Assembly (NCBI GenBank): GCA_035578155.1
Contig: JAPWDM010000005.1
Coordinates: 47,448,954 to 47,512,953, forward strand
Length of the DNA: 64,000 nucleotides
DNA from: Brachynemurus nebulosus
Taxonomy: Eukaryota > Arthropoda > Insecta > Neuroptera > Myrmeleontidae
Direction: 5' to 3'
Shown here in pieces: positions 38,266-51,012 of this stretch. Every line of letters starts with the position of its first letter. Position 1 is the first letter of the stretch. The notes under the pieces are model-generated. The model had not been told where the DNA came from. It was given only the letters and a program-made list of their open reading frames with translations, and did not search any database. A program made the translations under genes and the position numbers.

Positions 38266-39122
38266 CCACTTACTGTTCAAGTGTTCACCTTGTAAATACG
38301 TTACTCAGAGACTGTATTATTACCCTAAGAGCACAAAATATTGCTGCAATGTTGCTGGAATGTTGCAAAGTTGCAGGTAATTACCAATGTTGCAGGAATA
38401 TTGTCTGAATGTTACTAACTTGAGCATAATTGCCAATATTACAGAAATATTGCAGTAATATTTTTTGTAATATTGCATTTGTAACATTGTTTCAATGTTA
38501 TTGTCATGTTACAAAAAAAATATGAGCTGTCCAAAATTTTGGAATATGTAGTATATTATAGAAATGAAGGCATATCAATAGATGAAATAAAACAGTACAA
38601 CTAAGGAATCATGAGGAAATAAATTATTTCAATCCTTAGATTAGTATTTCCATTATTTGGATTAAGGTTAAAAAAATAAATATTTATAACGGAGTTATAC
38701 AAGATAAATATTTTTACATATTTTTGTTGTATCTATTATTATAATAACATATAATCCCATTCGGCATCAATATTAAAAAGATGTCGTAATGCTAAGTTGT
38801 TCCTGATGAATATTTTTTATTATAATTCATTATAGGTTAGAAAATGCTTTCATTAGTTTGACTGATCACCTAAATCACGTATAGACTTATTGATTATCTT
38901 AGACTACATTTTGTTATTATTAACATTTATTAGTGTTAGTATTATGTGTTTCACCAAACAATTTAAAGTGTATTAATTTTTAATAATAAAGAATCAACTA
39001 AACTGTACTTTTATTAACAATTTTATTTACAATTAACCTCAAATTTCTAACACAATGTTAATGATGTTAATTTTATAAAATTTATTAATGATTATAAATA
39101 TTATTTCCATCCATGTAAATAT

Positions 39123-39203
39123 TAGGTTGGCTATTTATTTTTTTAGCCCCGAAAAAAATTTATAGAATTAAATTTGGAGTAAAAAAAATTATTAGCCAAC
39201 CTA
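39123..39203. mobile_element. 81-bp mariner-type MITE
   Basis: TTAGGTTGGCTA faces TAGCCAACCTA, the end sequence typical of some mariner elements, with TA at both borders. Confidence 0.6.
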
Positions 39204-39337
39204 ATAAGTAATATCAAAGGTTTATTCGAATTTCGGACAGGATAGAAACAAGTAGTAAACTTTCCAATTTTTTTGGTAAAAGTTAGTATTGTTTTTATTA
39301 TCAATTATAAATAAATAAATATCTATTATATATATAT

Positions 39338-39487
39338 GGAGGGTCAGTGTAAAAGTGAACCAAGTCCATAAAAATTTTTTTTTTCTAAAAATGCGTTTAA
39401 AGTTTGAGAAATTACAACACTAACGAAAAAGGCATTTTAAAAAAAAAAAATTTTATGGACTTGGCTCACTTTTACACTGACCTCTCC
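39338..39487. mobile_element. 150-bp foldback MITE
   Basis: GTCAGTGTAAAAGTGAACCA faces TGGCTCACTTTTACACTGAC; the ends GGAGGG/CCTCTCC match less well. It lies beside a short TA tract. Confidence 0.75.
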
Positions 39488-42400
39488 ATTATATATAATT
39501 TAAAAAAAAAGTATTATTGCTATAATATTGCAAGGCAATATTTTCTCAATGTTGTGGTGCAATATTCCTTCAATCTTGCTAGCAATATAACGGGGCGATT
39601 ATAGGAATATTGCTGGAATATTGCAGGAATATTGCCTGCAATATTTCAAACTTTCCAAATAATATTGCTGCAATATTGCAGCAATATTTTGTGCTCTATG
39701 GGTAAATAATATGGACATTATGGACATCTAATGAATAAAATTTAGATGTTACTCCAATAAATTAATTTTCAGTTTTCCACTCAAAATCCGCAATTTTTGC
39801 TAAATCTTTTAAGAATTCTCTTCATCAGTTTTGTCAATAAAATTTTTTCTTTTGCGTATAAATGCTGGTATGTTTTTGATACTGAAGCCTAAAATTCGAA
39901 ATATAATTAATTTGAAAAAAAAAAAAACTCTGGCAGGTACTAAATAGCCTAAATAGTATGTGTCTGGTTATAATTATTCCTCGATCCGAAATGTAACATC
40001 GCTTCTCAGCTCGTAGTAGCTAAGACCAAAGTGTAGTATCTGCTTAATATTTGCAGTATCAGGTCAATATGTGATATAATCAATATAACATATCCCGAAT
40101 ATTAGATTGTTTTTTTGGAACACAGTAACATTTTGAAGGTTGTTTCACATTTATCTCAAGTTGGCTTAGCATTGCATTACTGCTAGGATCGGCCCTTTTT
40201 AATAATAACTAAAAATACTCTGGCAATGGAGACACACAGCTTCCTTGTACTCATAACAAATTTTTATCTGACTTTTAAAGTAATTTATATTTCCATACGT
40301 GGGACTATATCTGTGCGTGGAACTATATTGCTCAACACTCAGTTACTCTCAAAATGGGGCCAGTAATACATAAAATATATTGATATTTAATGGAATTTCT
40401 CGGTAGCACTAGGGCTACCATTTCTCCGATTGCGATAAAATTCGTAGAGTACCATTTAGCAACCAATTCCCATAATTTATCAAGATCTATCGAATAGTTC
40501 CGAAGTTACACCATTTGGTAGGCACTTCGGACACGCACACAGACAGATAGGCGGACCGACAGACTTACACGAAACCAAAATTGTTGAGAAAATTTTAAAA
40601 CGTAAAATACATGTAAAAAATTTTATTTTGGAAAGAAGAAATTTCGCTACTTTAGTAGTCTCAAAAACAATAGTCATTTATGAGTTTGTGGTGCGCAATT
40701 TTAAAATATCTCTTTGTTTATTATAGAGACGCGTGTTTTAGGAATTTCATCTTATTGACTACTTAACCAATAGCAATTTGAATGGTTGCCAAAAAACATA
40801 AAGGTAGATAGGTAAAATACATCGGAATGAAAATTGAAGGAATTTTTTAAAGTGGTGTTCCTTTTATCTTACTCTCCATAATAAATTTCACAAAATAGTT
40901 TATATATTTACCTCCAAATATTAAACTTGATGATTAATTGGATTTGTCAAAAGTGTTTTATCGTGATAACTTTTCCAAAACCACCGCCATTTCCGCTTGT
41001 TTTATTTATATAACCTGTATATCAAGTCAATTACTTTTAAATAAACCTTGAAAAATCGTTAGGCGTTGTTAAATGGAACACACCTAGATATGTAATATAA
41101 GTATTTTTAGGGTTCCAAAGAAAAAATTAGGGGACTTATAATTTCATCATATACAGCAAAAAAAAAAAGTTCTTTGTTTCTTGAGGCACTTTCTCATATT
41201 GGAATGTAGTAAAGAAAATTTTTTTTCAAATACCATATCGTGTGAGATATTGTTAGAAAAGACTCGGTAGAAAATGATGTTGAAATCCCTTTTACCATTT
41301 TTAATTCTCAAGCTTCGTTTGCAAAGTATTGAGCTTCAAAGAGAAGTTTTTTGGTCGTCCCCTTTCTTTAATCATGAGTCCAAAAAATTTGAAAAAAAAA
41401 AAAAAAACTATTACATACGTTTTAGCACTTCATAAGAAAACTTAGGTAAAATTATAATATTTCGGCTGATTCGGCTTAGTGTATCGGTGACTTCTGGAGA
41501 TACAGAAATTTTCGCCAGTTAAATAAAAGAAAAATGAAGTGAGAAAGAGGTTGTCTGGTACACGAAATTTTTCAGAAAAGTGTGTTTTGTTATTAGAAAA
41601 CATTTCTTAAAAAATCAAACTTAGAACATTAAGGAAAATGCTGATAAATGAATCACATTTTCGTTTCTGGCTACTGTAAACTTTGTGACGTTTTTTCGCT
41701 GGTCTATAGTCAACACTCTTAAGAAAAAATACCTTTCTTTAAGACAGATATAGGAAACCAAATTATCATGTAACAGACCCTTGGTAAATTGTAAAAAATA
41801 TACTTAAATAATTTAAATATTCCTGAAAACTGAAAAACTTGAGTTACTAAGGAACCCTGACTTAATGTGTGCACAACACATGGAGAATTTTTTTCTGTTA
41901 ATGACGCCATGACGAATTACGCGTTTTAAATACATTCAAAAATATTTTAAGTTTCATATGAATTATACTTATTATACTTCCACATAAATATATGAGAACT
42001 TTAAATTCTTTCTACTCTATTTTTCTGCGTTTATTTCGGAAATGATCTATGTCTGAAATTATTTCCAAAGCCTGTTTCGTTTGATTTTATAAATAGAACA
42101 AAAAATATTTTTTTGTATGATCCATCGTACTATATCAATCAGTTATTCGAAATAAATTGCAACCAGCCACTTTGAGTTATCAGTTAGTATGCATTTTAAA
42201 AGACCATGAAATTCGAAAACACATTTAAATAATATCAAAAACAAAAAAATATTCATTATTCATCAATGACGTCACCAATATGTGGGTGTATAAACATATC
42301 CGTGCGCCTATTGGTTAATTAATAAACAAAAATGTACATATTTATTTCAAAATTACCCACAATCCATTCGAATTCAAAAAAAAAGTTTTGAACGTAGAAA

Positions 42401-43823
42401 AAATATAAATGAATGTCGTTTATTTCTTGAATGGATGGAATGTGAGACGGCTTATGATATTAAAATAAAAATAAATTGCTTTTTGGCACTCATCAGGCAT
42501 ACTTTTATTTACCAATGTGACGTCACACAACTGACAATCTCGTGCTTGTGCGTTTTTTATGAAAATTTAATCAACGAACTGAATTCCTTTTGTATTTATT
42601 TAATATGAAAATAATGTTTTTCTAACTTTTGGGCTAAATTGAATTAATTATTAAATTACGCGGCAAATATATTTGAATATTTAAATTTGAACAATATAAT
42701 TATTTCAATATTTTTAACAAATAATTTGTTTATATAAATTTTAAAAATGAACAAAAAAAATGTATGTTTGACAATTTTTCGTTGGTTTAAAAAACATTTT
42801 GGGCCGTCAAAATTGATTACACATAAACTAAAATTTATTCTTTCTGTGGGTAATTTATAGTCGGCATATGAATATTATATGAAAAAGATATTTATTAGAA
42901 TGTTGTTAAAATTTTTTGTGTTGGTCCCATTAATTTTCTGAAAATTTTTTCCGCATGTTAATATGGACCTTTACAATAAATATGATTGCTATATCACATC
43001 GTACTAATGAATTATTACAACGGTGAAAAAAAACTATTTTTAGGGTTCCGAAGAACTCTGTTATACTTGCAGAATTTCTATGCGCTTTGTCTTAGAAACA
43101 TGAAATATTGCGTGTAGGTATCTGTAGAAATGTCAATTAATCCGAAACAACAAAAAATTATTCTACCACTTTTGAGATATTATTCCGTATTGGAAATTGA
43201 GAATGTGTTTCTTTTGTAGTTTTTAAAATGAAAACTTCTTTAGACGCGTTAAGCGATTATTGGTAGGAGAAAATCTTATAGGTTCACGTCACCTACGTCA
43301 CCTACATGTTAATATTAACAGTATATCTGTAGCTATGAGTATGACGGATACACGTATACACATATATACACAAACACATTTTATACATATACTCGATTGT
43401 ATGAAATTGTATGATTAGACGCTTTTTGAATGGGTAAAATCTTGTGAGTCACCGATATCCTGTAATACCAATATATTTGTAGCTACATAGAAGGGTGACG
43501 TTTATAATTTCATAATTTTAAGTTTTCACTTTTGTGGGCAGTCCCCATGAATACATTTTTTCTTTATCCCATACCTGTAACTATCCACCTCAAACGTGGA
43601 TTCAAAAAATTTGAACAAATAAAGATTCTAGCACTCAGTTGAATTTTTTTAAATTATATAGGAACGCCCTATATAATTCCACATACTTTAACGTGCAAGA
43701 TATTGTTAGAAAGATATTTTGAATAATCTGGGGTTCCTTTAATCATTTTATAATTTTTAAACCTTATTTGTGAAATATTGAATTTAAAAATTTATATGTT
43801 TATAACTTTATATGTACATTTAA

Positions 43824-44680
43824 GGAGGGAGTTCAAATAAAAAAGCAATTTTTTTATTTATGATTATTTGCTTGTTGAAATTTTTTTTCAAATTAGGGAG
43901 GGTTTCAAATAGAAAATTTTGTTTATGAAACATTCATTACTCTTCCCTGTGGGGGGAGGGGGTCCTTTTTTACAAATTTTTAAGCGTTTACAAGAAACGC
44001 CATATCTCAAAAAGTAATGAATATTTTTTAAATATTTTTTCAGTATTATATTCCTAAAGGACCTGTCCATAAAGCTGAGTATGGGTTTCAGATAATTTTA
44101 AAAATTAACTATAAAATTGTAATCCCAAACTTCTAAAAATTATAAAACCCAATTTTTCATTTAAAAAAAAATATTTAAAAATACTTACAATTGTTCAAAT
44201 AGAAAAAGCATACTCCACTTTATGCGCAATATGTTTATGAACAAAATTTTAAAAAAATTAAGTCTCTATCTTTTCTAAAACTTGAGATATGATTTTCCTT
44301 GTCGGGAAAAACACAACTTTCGGGAAACGGTAAAAAACAAAAATAATAACAAAAGAAGCGGTTTACTCACTGTTTATTAAATCTCTCCAGCCCCATACAT
44401 TGTCCCCTCTTGTTCCGTTTTCGTGCATACCATAACTCATGTACACACCAAAACTAAATATTACTGATCAAATCGTGAGGGGGGCGAGCGTTGTCTGCAA
44501 AGGAGCGGCAACATGGCTGTGCAGCGGCTCACAAATAAATATTTTTCTACTTAAAAAAAATTTTTTTGGTCATGTTTTATATATCACCGTGTTTGTAAAG
44601 AACCACAGAACAAAATAAAAACAAAAAACGAGATTCGAAAAAAATTAGTTTATTAGCCGTTTCTGGCGTGAACTCCCTCC
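43824..44680. mobile_element. 857-bp element flanked by TTAA
   Basis: The ends GGAGGGAGTTCA and TGAACTCCCTCC are both directly flanked by TTAA, the target preference of piggyBac-like transposases, although the ends do not start with the usual CCC. A GC-richer patch around 44480-44530 lies inside. No transposase. Confidence 0.65.
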
Positions 44681-46400
44681 TTAAGGAACCAAAGTTCACG
44701 TAATTGATCCTCAAGTAATACATGTGCAAGCAACATTATTAAATATATATTTAAGAATCTATTTTTATAATAAACTGTAAAAAAAGTATTTAAAAATATA
44801 CAACTGCTATATATTGTGTCCCAAAAGCTATTAGTCTCTAATCAGTTAATCACTAATCAACCCTAATTTAGTGCGTGTGCAACACATACTTGATGAGTTT
44901 TTAAAAAAAAATATTAGATAATTTTTGACATTGGACGATGACAAATGGTAGCTGCAACTGTTTTTCGATGTTTTTCTTGTGTTTTCAAAACGCAATTGCG
45001 TAGTTTGAACAGTAATACGCGGCAGATGTTTTTTTCGAAAATTTACAAACTTTCTATTTTGTTTTTACTATTACTTTGATTAATAGTAGTTGAAAAATTT
45101 GTAACGTTTGATTTCTGTAACTTTCCTTCTATTGTTATTAACAAAATGTTTCATTCCGTTTATGTTTCTGTCAAAACACACAATTAGGCCTTGTTTGCAC
45201 GGGCGTCCGCATAATACATACATGAGTAGTAACTAGCTACTACAAACCCCATAGAATTACATTTTTTTAAATGTGTCGAAATAGTATTCAAACGTCATTT
45301 TATGTGTTTGTAGCAACTACTAATGATTAGTACTAAGCCCTTGTGAACAAGGTATAAAAGAGAAAATCTGCTAATTGTTATTGCAATATAAAATTTACTA
45401 GAATAGGCGAAATGAAGTATGTTGTTTATATTCACTCTTTTTTAAAATTTTGTTTACAATTTAATGTGTTTCTAGAATAGAAGCCAAAAACGACATTTCA
45501 AATACGAAATACACACAAAAAATAGCTTTGTTTATGATTATTGGGTGACTAATATCAGCAATTTGGTAAATTTAAAAATAACGAAAAAATACGTAAAATA
45601 AAAATTTTATGAAACAAAAATACAATCGAAAACAATTGATACATAAAAATAACCAATACAGAAATGTACAGAAAAATGCAGACTCTGCATACGGGTAATA
45701 TAAAACATTAATAAAGGTGGTGTCATGTCGCCACAATTACGCCATACTTGTGATTAAACTAATAAATTTGGTTATTTTTGTTTAATGCTCGGCGCCAAAT
45801 TACATTTTTTTTTTTTTTGAAAAAGCATCTGTATCATTCTATTATTTATTCGTATTATTTATATTTTTCGAAAAATTCTTTCTTTAAAAATTTTTAAATC
45901 ATTAAGTGATTAACATATTTATCTTTTTAATATGTTTTATGTCAAATTATCGTGACCACAGCGTTCAAATTTTTATTTGGTTTAATTATGAGCCATTTTA
46001 ACATGTGTACAGTTTCACAGATTTTCGAAAAAATATATGGACAAATTGCTCAAATACTATGAAAAGTTTATTACGCAGTTATACAGTTTTATTTGCATTA
46101 CCAAATTTATTGTTGCATAATAATCATTTTAGAGCAGATCAACGTTAGTATTATTCTCTTTTTTTAATGAAAAATTTATATTTGACGTAAAAAAAAAAAA
46201 AAAAATAGGACACACATATCAAATATTCCCACAGAAAAAAATAAAATTCCTTTCAAATTTCTCCATTTAATGGCCAATTTCATTTTAAATTTTATTGCTG
46301 ACGGAAATTTTAACAAAATAATTTACAGTTCCGTTTCTTACCAGAACCTCCACCATAAATTTTTCTTTGTTAACAAAAATTCAAAAATATTTCGAAAAAC

Positions 46401-46483
46401 TTTATTCATTTATTTTTTTGATACAAACATTTTTCTGGGATTTTGTTTTGTGATACAAGTATTCACTGGCACTGGCAATTAAT
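46401..46483 (-). other. Possible shared 3' UTR exon of the transmembrane-exon locus
   Basis: Minus-strand acceptor TTTTTTTGCAG ends at 46484, and AATAAA lies at 46401-46406. Placed below the copy 1 donor, it would form a 65-nt last intron. Confidence 0.3.
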
Positions 46484-46571
46484 CTGCAAAAAAAAGTTAA
46501 ATTATTCTTAAAGCTTTTAATTAAGTTAGACATAGTTAAAAATTAACTTACATGGAAGTTGTTGGATCAAC

Positions 46572-46657
46572 TTAAAGACCAAAATAACCGGCAAGTAAGA
46601 AAAATACCAGTAAAATACCCATAACAGTCAACGCGATCCCCCATTTGGGCACTTTAT
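46572..46657 (-). CDS. Transmembrane terminal-exon copy 1
   Basis: After acceptor TTTTTGTAG the phase-1 frame reads (D)KVPKWGIALTVMGILLV, then FFLLAGYFGL and TAA. It is the most diverged of the three array copies but keeps K-V-x-x-W and the helix. A good donor AT/GTAAGTT follows at 46551, and an acceptor TTTTTTTGCAG ends at 46484; the exon after it (from 46483 down) has AATAAA at 46401-46406 and could be the shared 3' UTR. Confidence 0.4.
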
Positions 46658-47108
46658 CTACAAAAACCAAAAAATAATTACTCAACATTTTTTCAACAAA
46701 AATTTCAGTTTTCAGACCTAGTTTTTCACAAATTTTGACACACATTAGTAAAAAATTTTGAATTTGGTTTACTACTACAAATACAGTAGTAATATGTTTA
46801 CTGGAATGAACACTGACTAAATTTAAATATACATATATTACATATTATAAATATTAATTGTTTACTTAGTGGTACAAAAAAATTTAAATAAAACATAAAT
46901 TAATCTATTAATATTAATTAACTGTTATAATTAATATGCATTTAAAACACATTCATATAAATTAAGGAGACGGATATGGCACTATCGTAAATATTTTTTA
47001 GTGGAAATTTAATAAAATTCTTACAGAATTAATAAAATTTGATAAGAAATGAAAATATATTCAAAAGCTCTCACTAGTGGCATGATGAATGATGTAAGGC
47101 TGAAAGGC

Positions 47109-47230
47109 TTAAGGGCTGAAAGGCTGCATTGTCCACAGTAGACCATAAAAACCAAAATAGCAGGCTACTAAGAAACATATTAGTAGAATACACGTAAAAA
47201 TCACCGTGATCACCCATTCGAACACCTTGG
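47109..47230 (-). CDS. Transmembrane terminal-exon copy 2
   Basis: Same layout as copy 3: acceptor TTTTGTAG, phase-1 entry, KVFEWVITVIFTCILLI then CFLVACYFGFYGLLW, stop TAA after 39 full codons. Substitutions against copy 3 keep the hydrophobic pattern and the EWVIT, ILL, CFL and ACY motifs while the extreme C-terminus differs, which suggests selection on the membrane helix. A donor-like CTA/GTGAGA follows the stop. Confidence 0.42.
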
Positions 47231-47446
47231 CTACAAAATCAAAATGAAAAAATAATTACTCAACATTTTCTCAATAAAAAATTTAATTTTCAGACCTAGT
47301 TTTTCACCAATATTGACACACATTATTAAACAATTTTGAATTTGGTTTTACTACATATAAAAATATACTACATAATATAATTTTTTAATATTAATTGTTT
47401 ACTTAATTGTACAAAAAATTTAAATAAAACATAAATTTATCTATTC

Positions 47447-47606
47447 ACACCATGACAGTCATTGACGTCATAAGACGTCAAGTGAAATCTTACTAATTTA
47501 CACACCACGTTGTACGACGTCAACAATTCAATATAAAATGTATTAGCTATCAAAATAGTATATCAGTTGGGCGTTTTGTCATTATAATTTATGACCGTCA
47601 TGGTGT
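47447..47606. mobile_element. MITE with ACACCATGACAGTCATTGACG-type inverted ends
   Basis: The left end CACCATGACAGTCAT faces ATGACCGTCATGGTG at the right, about 160 bp apart. A partial relative (GGTCATTGACGTCATAA... and CGCAGGACGTCAA) lies at 5467-5545 in the last byn intron. It interrupts the array of transmembrane exons between copies 2 and 3. Confidence 0.55.
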
Positions 47607-47797
47607 TAAAATTAATTAACTGTTATAATTATAATTAATATGCATTGATATAAATTGAGGAAACGGACATGCACACCATTATCCTAAATAATTTTATGTC
47701 GAATTTTATTGAAATTCTTACAAAATTAATAAAAGATAAGAAATAAAAATATTGTGATATAAGTCACTCACTGGTGACATGATGGATAATGTAAGAC

Positions 47798-47916
47798 TTA
47801 GCTACCGCGACCCCAGGCCAGCAACGGAGCATAAAAACCCATATAGCAGGCTAGTAAGAAACATACTAGTAGAATACCCGTAAAAGTTACTGTGATGACC
47901 CATTCAAACACCGTAG
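47798..47916 (-). CDS. Transmembrane terminal-exon copy 3
   Basis: After the acceptor TTTTGTAG the frame (entered in phase 1) reads TVFEWVITVTFTGILLV, continues CFLLACYMGFY, and ends ...WGRGS and TAA: one transmembrane helix of about 23 residues plus a short tail. It has no ATG where copy 4 has one (GTG instead), so it needs an upstream coding exon, which I did not find. A donor-like CCA/GTGAGT follows the stop, as in copy 2, which would make this a cassette exon with a shared 3' UTR exon further on. Confidence 0.42.
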
Positions 47917-49689
47917 CTACAAAATCAAAATTAAAAAGTAAGTTTTTTCAACAAAAGTTTTAGTTTTCAGACCTAGTTTTTCACGAAAATTGTTGACACA
48001 CATTAGTAAACAATTTTGAATTTGGTTTACTACTAAAAATACACTAGTAATATGTTTACTGGAATGAACTCTGACTAAATTTAAATATACATATATTTTA
48101 AATATTAATATTATTTACTTATTTAGGGCCAGTAATATAAAGCTTAGATAAAAAGCCCGCATCATATGATGCAAGCTGTAACGCCAGTAACTGCTGCTAG
48201 TAACTGTGATGGGAGTTATGCCGACTGTAATGATGGAATATGACGTCACAGTTGGCGCCGTTGTTTGGCCATTTACTAGATTTCAAACATAGAACATGTT
48301 CTATTTTCCATGCTTTTTCTCTCTGCTATATTTCTCATTTACCAATGAGAAAGTTGCATCCATTGCAGTCGTAGGCACAGCGATGCACCGTTTATCTATT
48401 GATTGAGGATAACCGTCATAAATGTTTTTAATTTAAAGTTAATACTACAAAAATTTGCAAAAAATTAAGAAATTATAAAAATTGTTTCATTTAGTTATTT
48501 TTTTATATTATTATTTTTTTTTTCATTTAATTTCATTGCTACTTGTTATTAATTTCAATCAATAATAATAACAATAAAGATAATTTTTGTAACCTAGCTC
48601 ACCAGAAAATTGAATAAACTAGGCATGTTAATTTTTTTGTATTTTTTTGTATTATAAAACAATAAGTTATTCTGAAATATTATGAAACAGGAGGCGATCC
48701 CAATAAAAGAAAATGGACGTAATTAGTAAAACATTTATATCTCATACAACTGTACGTTTTTTTTCTTTTACAGAATTCTATTCCGTTACAAGGAGAATTT
48801 CCGCCTGCAAGTCTAGGATGTGGTAAACAAAATGTAAAATAAATACCGTATTTTACGGCGTATAACGCGCACCTCGAATACCAAAAATATTGTCCAAATT
48901 TCGTGGACAATTCGCGATATACGCCTATATAAAACTGAGTTCTGTAAAGATTATGACCGTTTTTATTTATTTTATTAGATAATATATATTCTTCTATCAA
49001 TAGTAAGTGGGTTATCAAATAAATAAAACAATAAAAGAAAATTTAACAATAACACAGATTTAATAAGATAGAATAAAAAACGCCGCTCGCAGCGGGGCCC
49101 CATCACGGAAGTCGAATTTTTCCCTTCATCTTCGGTCTTGAATGTCTACAAGCCAAATGTGATTGAAAGTCTACAAGCGATTTGTCATTTTGGTGGTTTC
49201 AAAACTGATGATTAGTGTTCGGCTGATCGAGGCTTTAAAAAAAGGTTTTAAGTTCTTAAGGGCTGAACCTCAGTAAATTTCAATTTTGTGCCGATAACAG
49301 TTAGCAGGGAAAAAGCCAACACAATTCGTACGAGGGCATTCCTACTCATGCTTATCCGCCAATTGTCTTTGTGTTTTATTTTTGAATATTAAAAAACGAC
49401 CTTAAATAGTAAAATGGAAGGCTTTTATGAAGAAATTTTTTTTTCCAAAACGATCTAAAATTTCTATTTTATAATTAAAAATAAAAAATTTCTACTTTAT
49501 AAATAAACAGTGACTTTAACAACATTTTTAAATTACTTAATATGTATATGTATTGCATTTGTTATAAGAGTAAGTTCATTTTTTTTTTAAATTATTAAAA
49601 TTACTATTCGCCTACTTGTCTTAGAATACAAATAAAGCATTTCAAACACATTTAACAATGCCATTGAATTCCGATGTAAAAATGGGAGA

Positions 49690-50345
49690 AGTGGGGGGGG
49701 AAGTAATGGGGAATCCCTGTGGAAAAGGCACTAACTGGATACTAACTCAATACATGTACAAAATTTCAGCCTTCTAGGTATACTTAGAGAGTCTCTGAGA
49801 GGCGTGTTAGAAAATAAGCAAAAAAATCAAGGAAATATTGGCGTAAAAATCGTGGGGGTAAGGGTTAAAAATTGAAACCTCCAAAAAGCAGTGGCTGGCT
49901 ATTAACTTAACCTGTGCACAAAATTTCAGCCCTCTAGGTTTATTTGGGGAGATTTTGACCCGAACAAAACTGTTAAAAAACAAGAAAACTCATGTTCTTT
50001 TTGGTATAAAAATGGTGGGGGAAAAGGTTAAAAGTTCAGACCCCCAAAAGGCGCCCTCTTGATACTAACTCAATCCGAATACAAAATTTCAGCCCTCTAG
50101 GTTTATTTGGGTGACCTGTGCGAGTGGTACAAACTTCGAAAACGTCAAAAAAGCATGAAATTGTAGCTTAAAAATTAGGCGGGTGGGAGTAAAATATTAA
50201 AACCTCCAAAAAGCACAACCTAGGTATGAACTCTATCACCAACACCAAATTTCAACCCTCTACGTTAATTCTGGGGGGGGGGGCTGAGGGCGTGTTAGAT
50301 CCAGCCAAAATCGTTTTTTCCCCCTCTACTTCCTCCAAATCATCC
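49690..50345. repeat. Degenerate tandem repeat of about 160 bp, four units
   Basis: The phrase AAATTTCAGCCCTCTAGGTT recurs with changes at about 49757, 49916, 50081 and 50242, each preceded by CCTCCAAAAAGC- and ACTAACTCAA-type segments. It is part of the interior of the surrounding element. Confidence 0.75.
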
Positions 50346-50437
50346 TAGGAAGCTGAATTTTGGATATGTTGTAGATAATTGACCGAAACATTATTTCCAA
50401 CCGATTTAGAAAAGTTTTATTGTTTTGTGGCCCCCCA

Positions 50438-50439
<2 letters not shown>

Positions 50440-50516
<77 letters not shown>
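50440..50516. repeat. (TA)n microsatellite
   Basis: About 77 bp of uninterrupted TA. Confidence 0.95.
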
Positions 50517-50520
<4 letters not shown>

Positions 50521-51012
50521 GTTAGTGAAATTGCTCGTCACTTATTTTTTGATAGGAAAAGGTAAAAAAGTGGGAGAGTATATAAGAAATTTTTTTTTAC
50601 TTTTTGTCATGGGCGGAATTTTTCACAATGCCCCGGACGGCACTTAGAGTAAATTCGGCCCTGTAGGTACATATATGATTCATTATTTTATTATCAAAGT
50701 TGGACTGCGTGTTATGCGAATGTACAAAAAAACTAAAAATTTATTCAAAAATTTGGGATGGGCGTTATACGCCGAAAAATACGATACATATCATGTAGTT
50801 ATAAAAAAACTATTTTAATTCCAAATATAACATTTACTTTACAAAATTATGTATATTTTACAGCATACTGCAACAACTTCCACGCCCAGATTATCTGTAA
50901 AAACAAATTAATTAATTGTTGTAATTAAAGTTAATATAGGTACCTATAATTACCAAAGATGTAAAAATATTTTTAAAAGCTCTCACTAGTGACATGATGA
51001 ATAAGGTAAGAC

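Larger units (their letters stand above)
38320..39705. mobile_element. 1.4-kb TIR element with GCAATATT-rich ends
   Basis: The left TIR reads TTACCCTAAGAGCACAAAAT and the right complement TTACCCATAGAGCACAAAAT; both run on into degenerate ATTGCTGCAATATTGC repeats for 150-200 bp. Two smaller MITEs (39123-39203 and 39338-39487) sit inside. Confidence 0.65.
34210..46400. other. Gene-free region upstream of SPS2
   Basis: About 12 kb with the SPS2 promoter side at its left edge. It contains transposon relics listed separately and long AT-rich stretches with no recognisable exon on either strand. Confidence 0.5.
46460..48110. repeat. Tandem triplication (unit about 0.58-0.68 kb) carrying the transmembrane exons
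   Basis: The phrase CAGACCTAGTTTTTCAC recurs at 46713, 47291 and 47968, with GACACACATTA and AATTTTGAATTTGGTTT after it each time. The second interval is longer because of a MITE at about 47447-47606. The exon and its acceptor are conserved in each unit. Confidence 0.8.
48844..50786. mobile_element. 1.9-kb element with CGGCGTATAACGC ends
   Basis: The left end (CCGTATTTTACGGCGTATAA) matches the complement of the right end (TCGTATTTTTCGGCGTATAA), each flanked by TA. The interior has a degenerate tandem repeat and a (TA)n tract but no transposase. It lies between transmembrane-exon copies 3 and 4. Confidence 0.65.

Noticed and set aside
45187..45356. Possible TIR pair CCTTGTTTGCACGGGC / GCCCTTGTGAACAAGG
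   Set aside because: The inverted ends are plausible, but no target duplication could be read and the match is imperfect, so it was not listed as a feature.
46270..46482. 70-residue + strand ORF beside the transmembrane-exon array
   Set aside because: It is AT-driven with no motif, and it overlaps the likely minus-strand 3' UTR exon.
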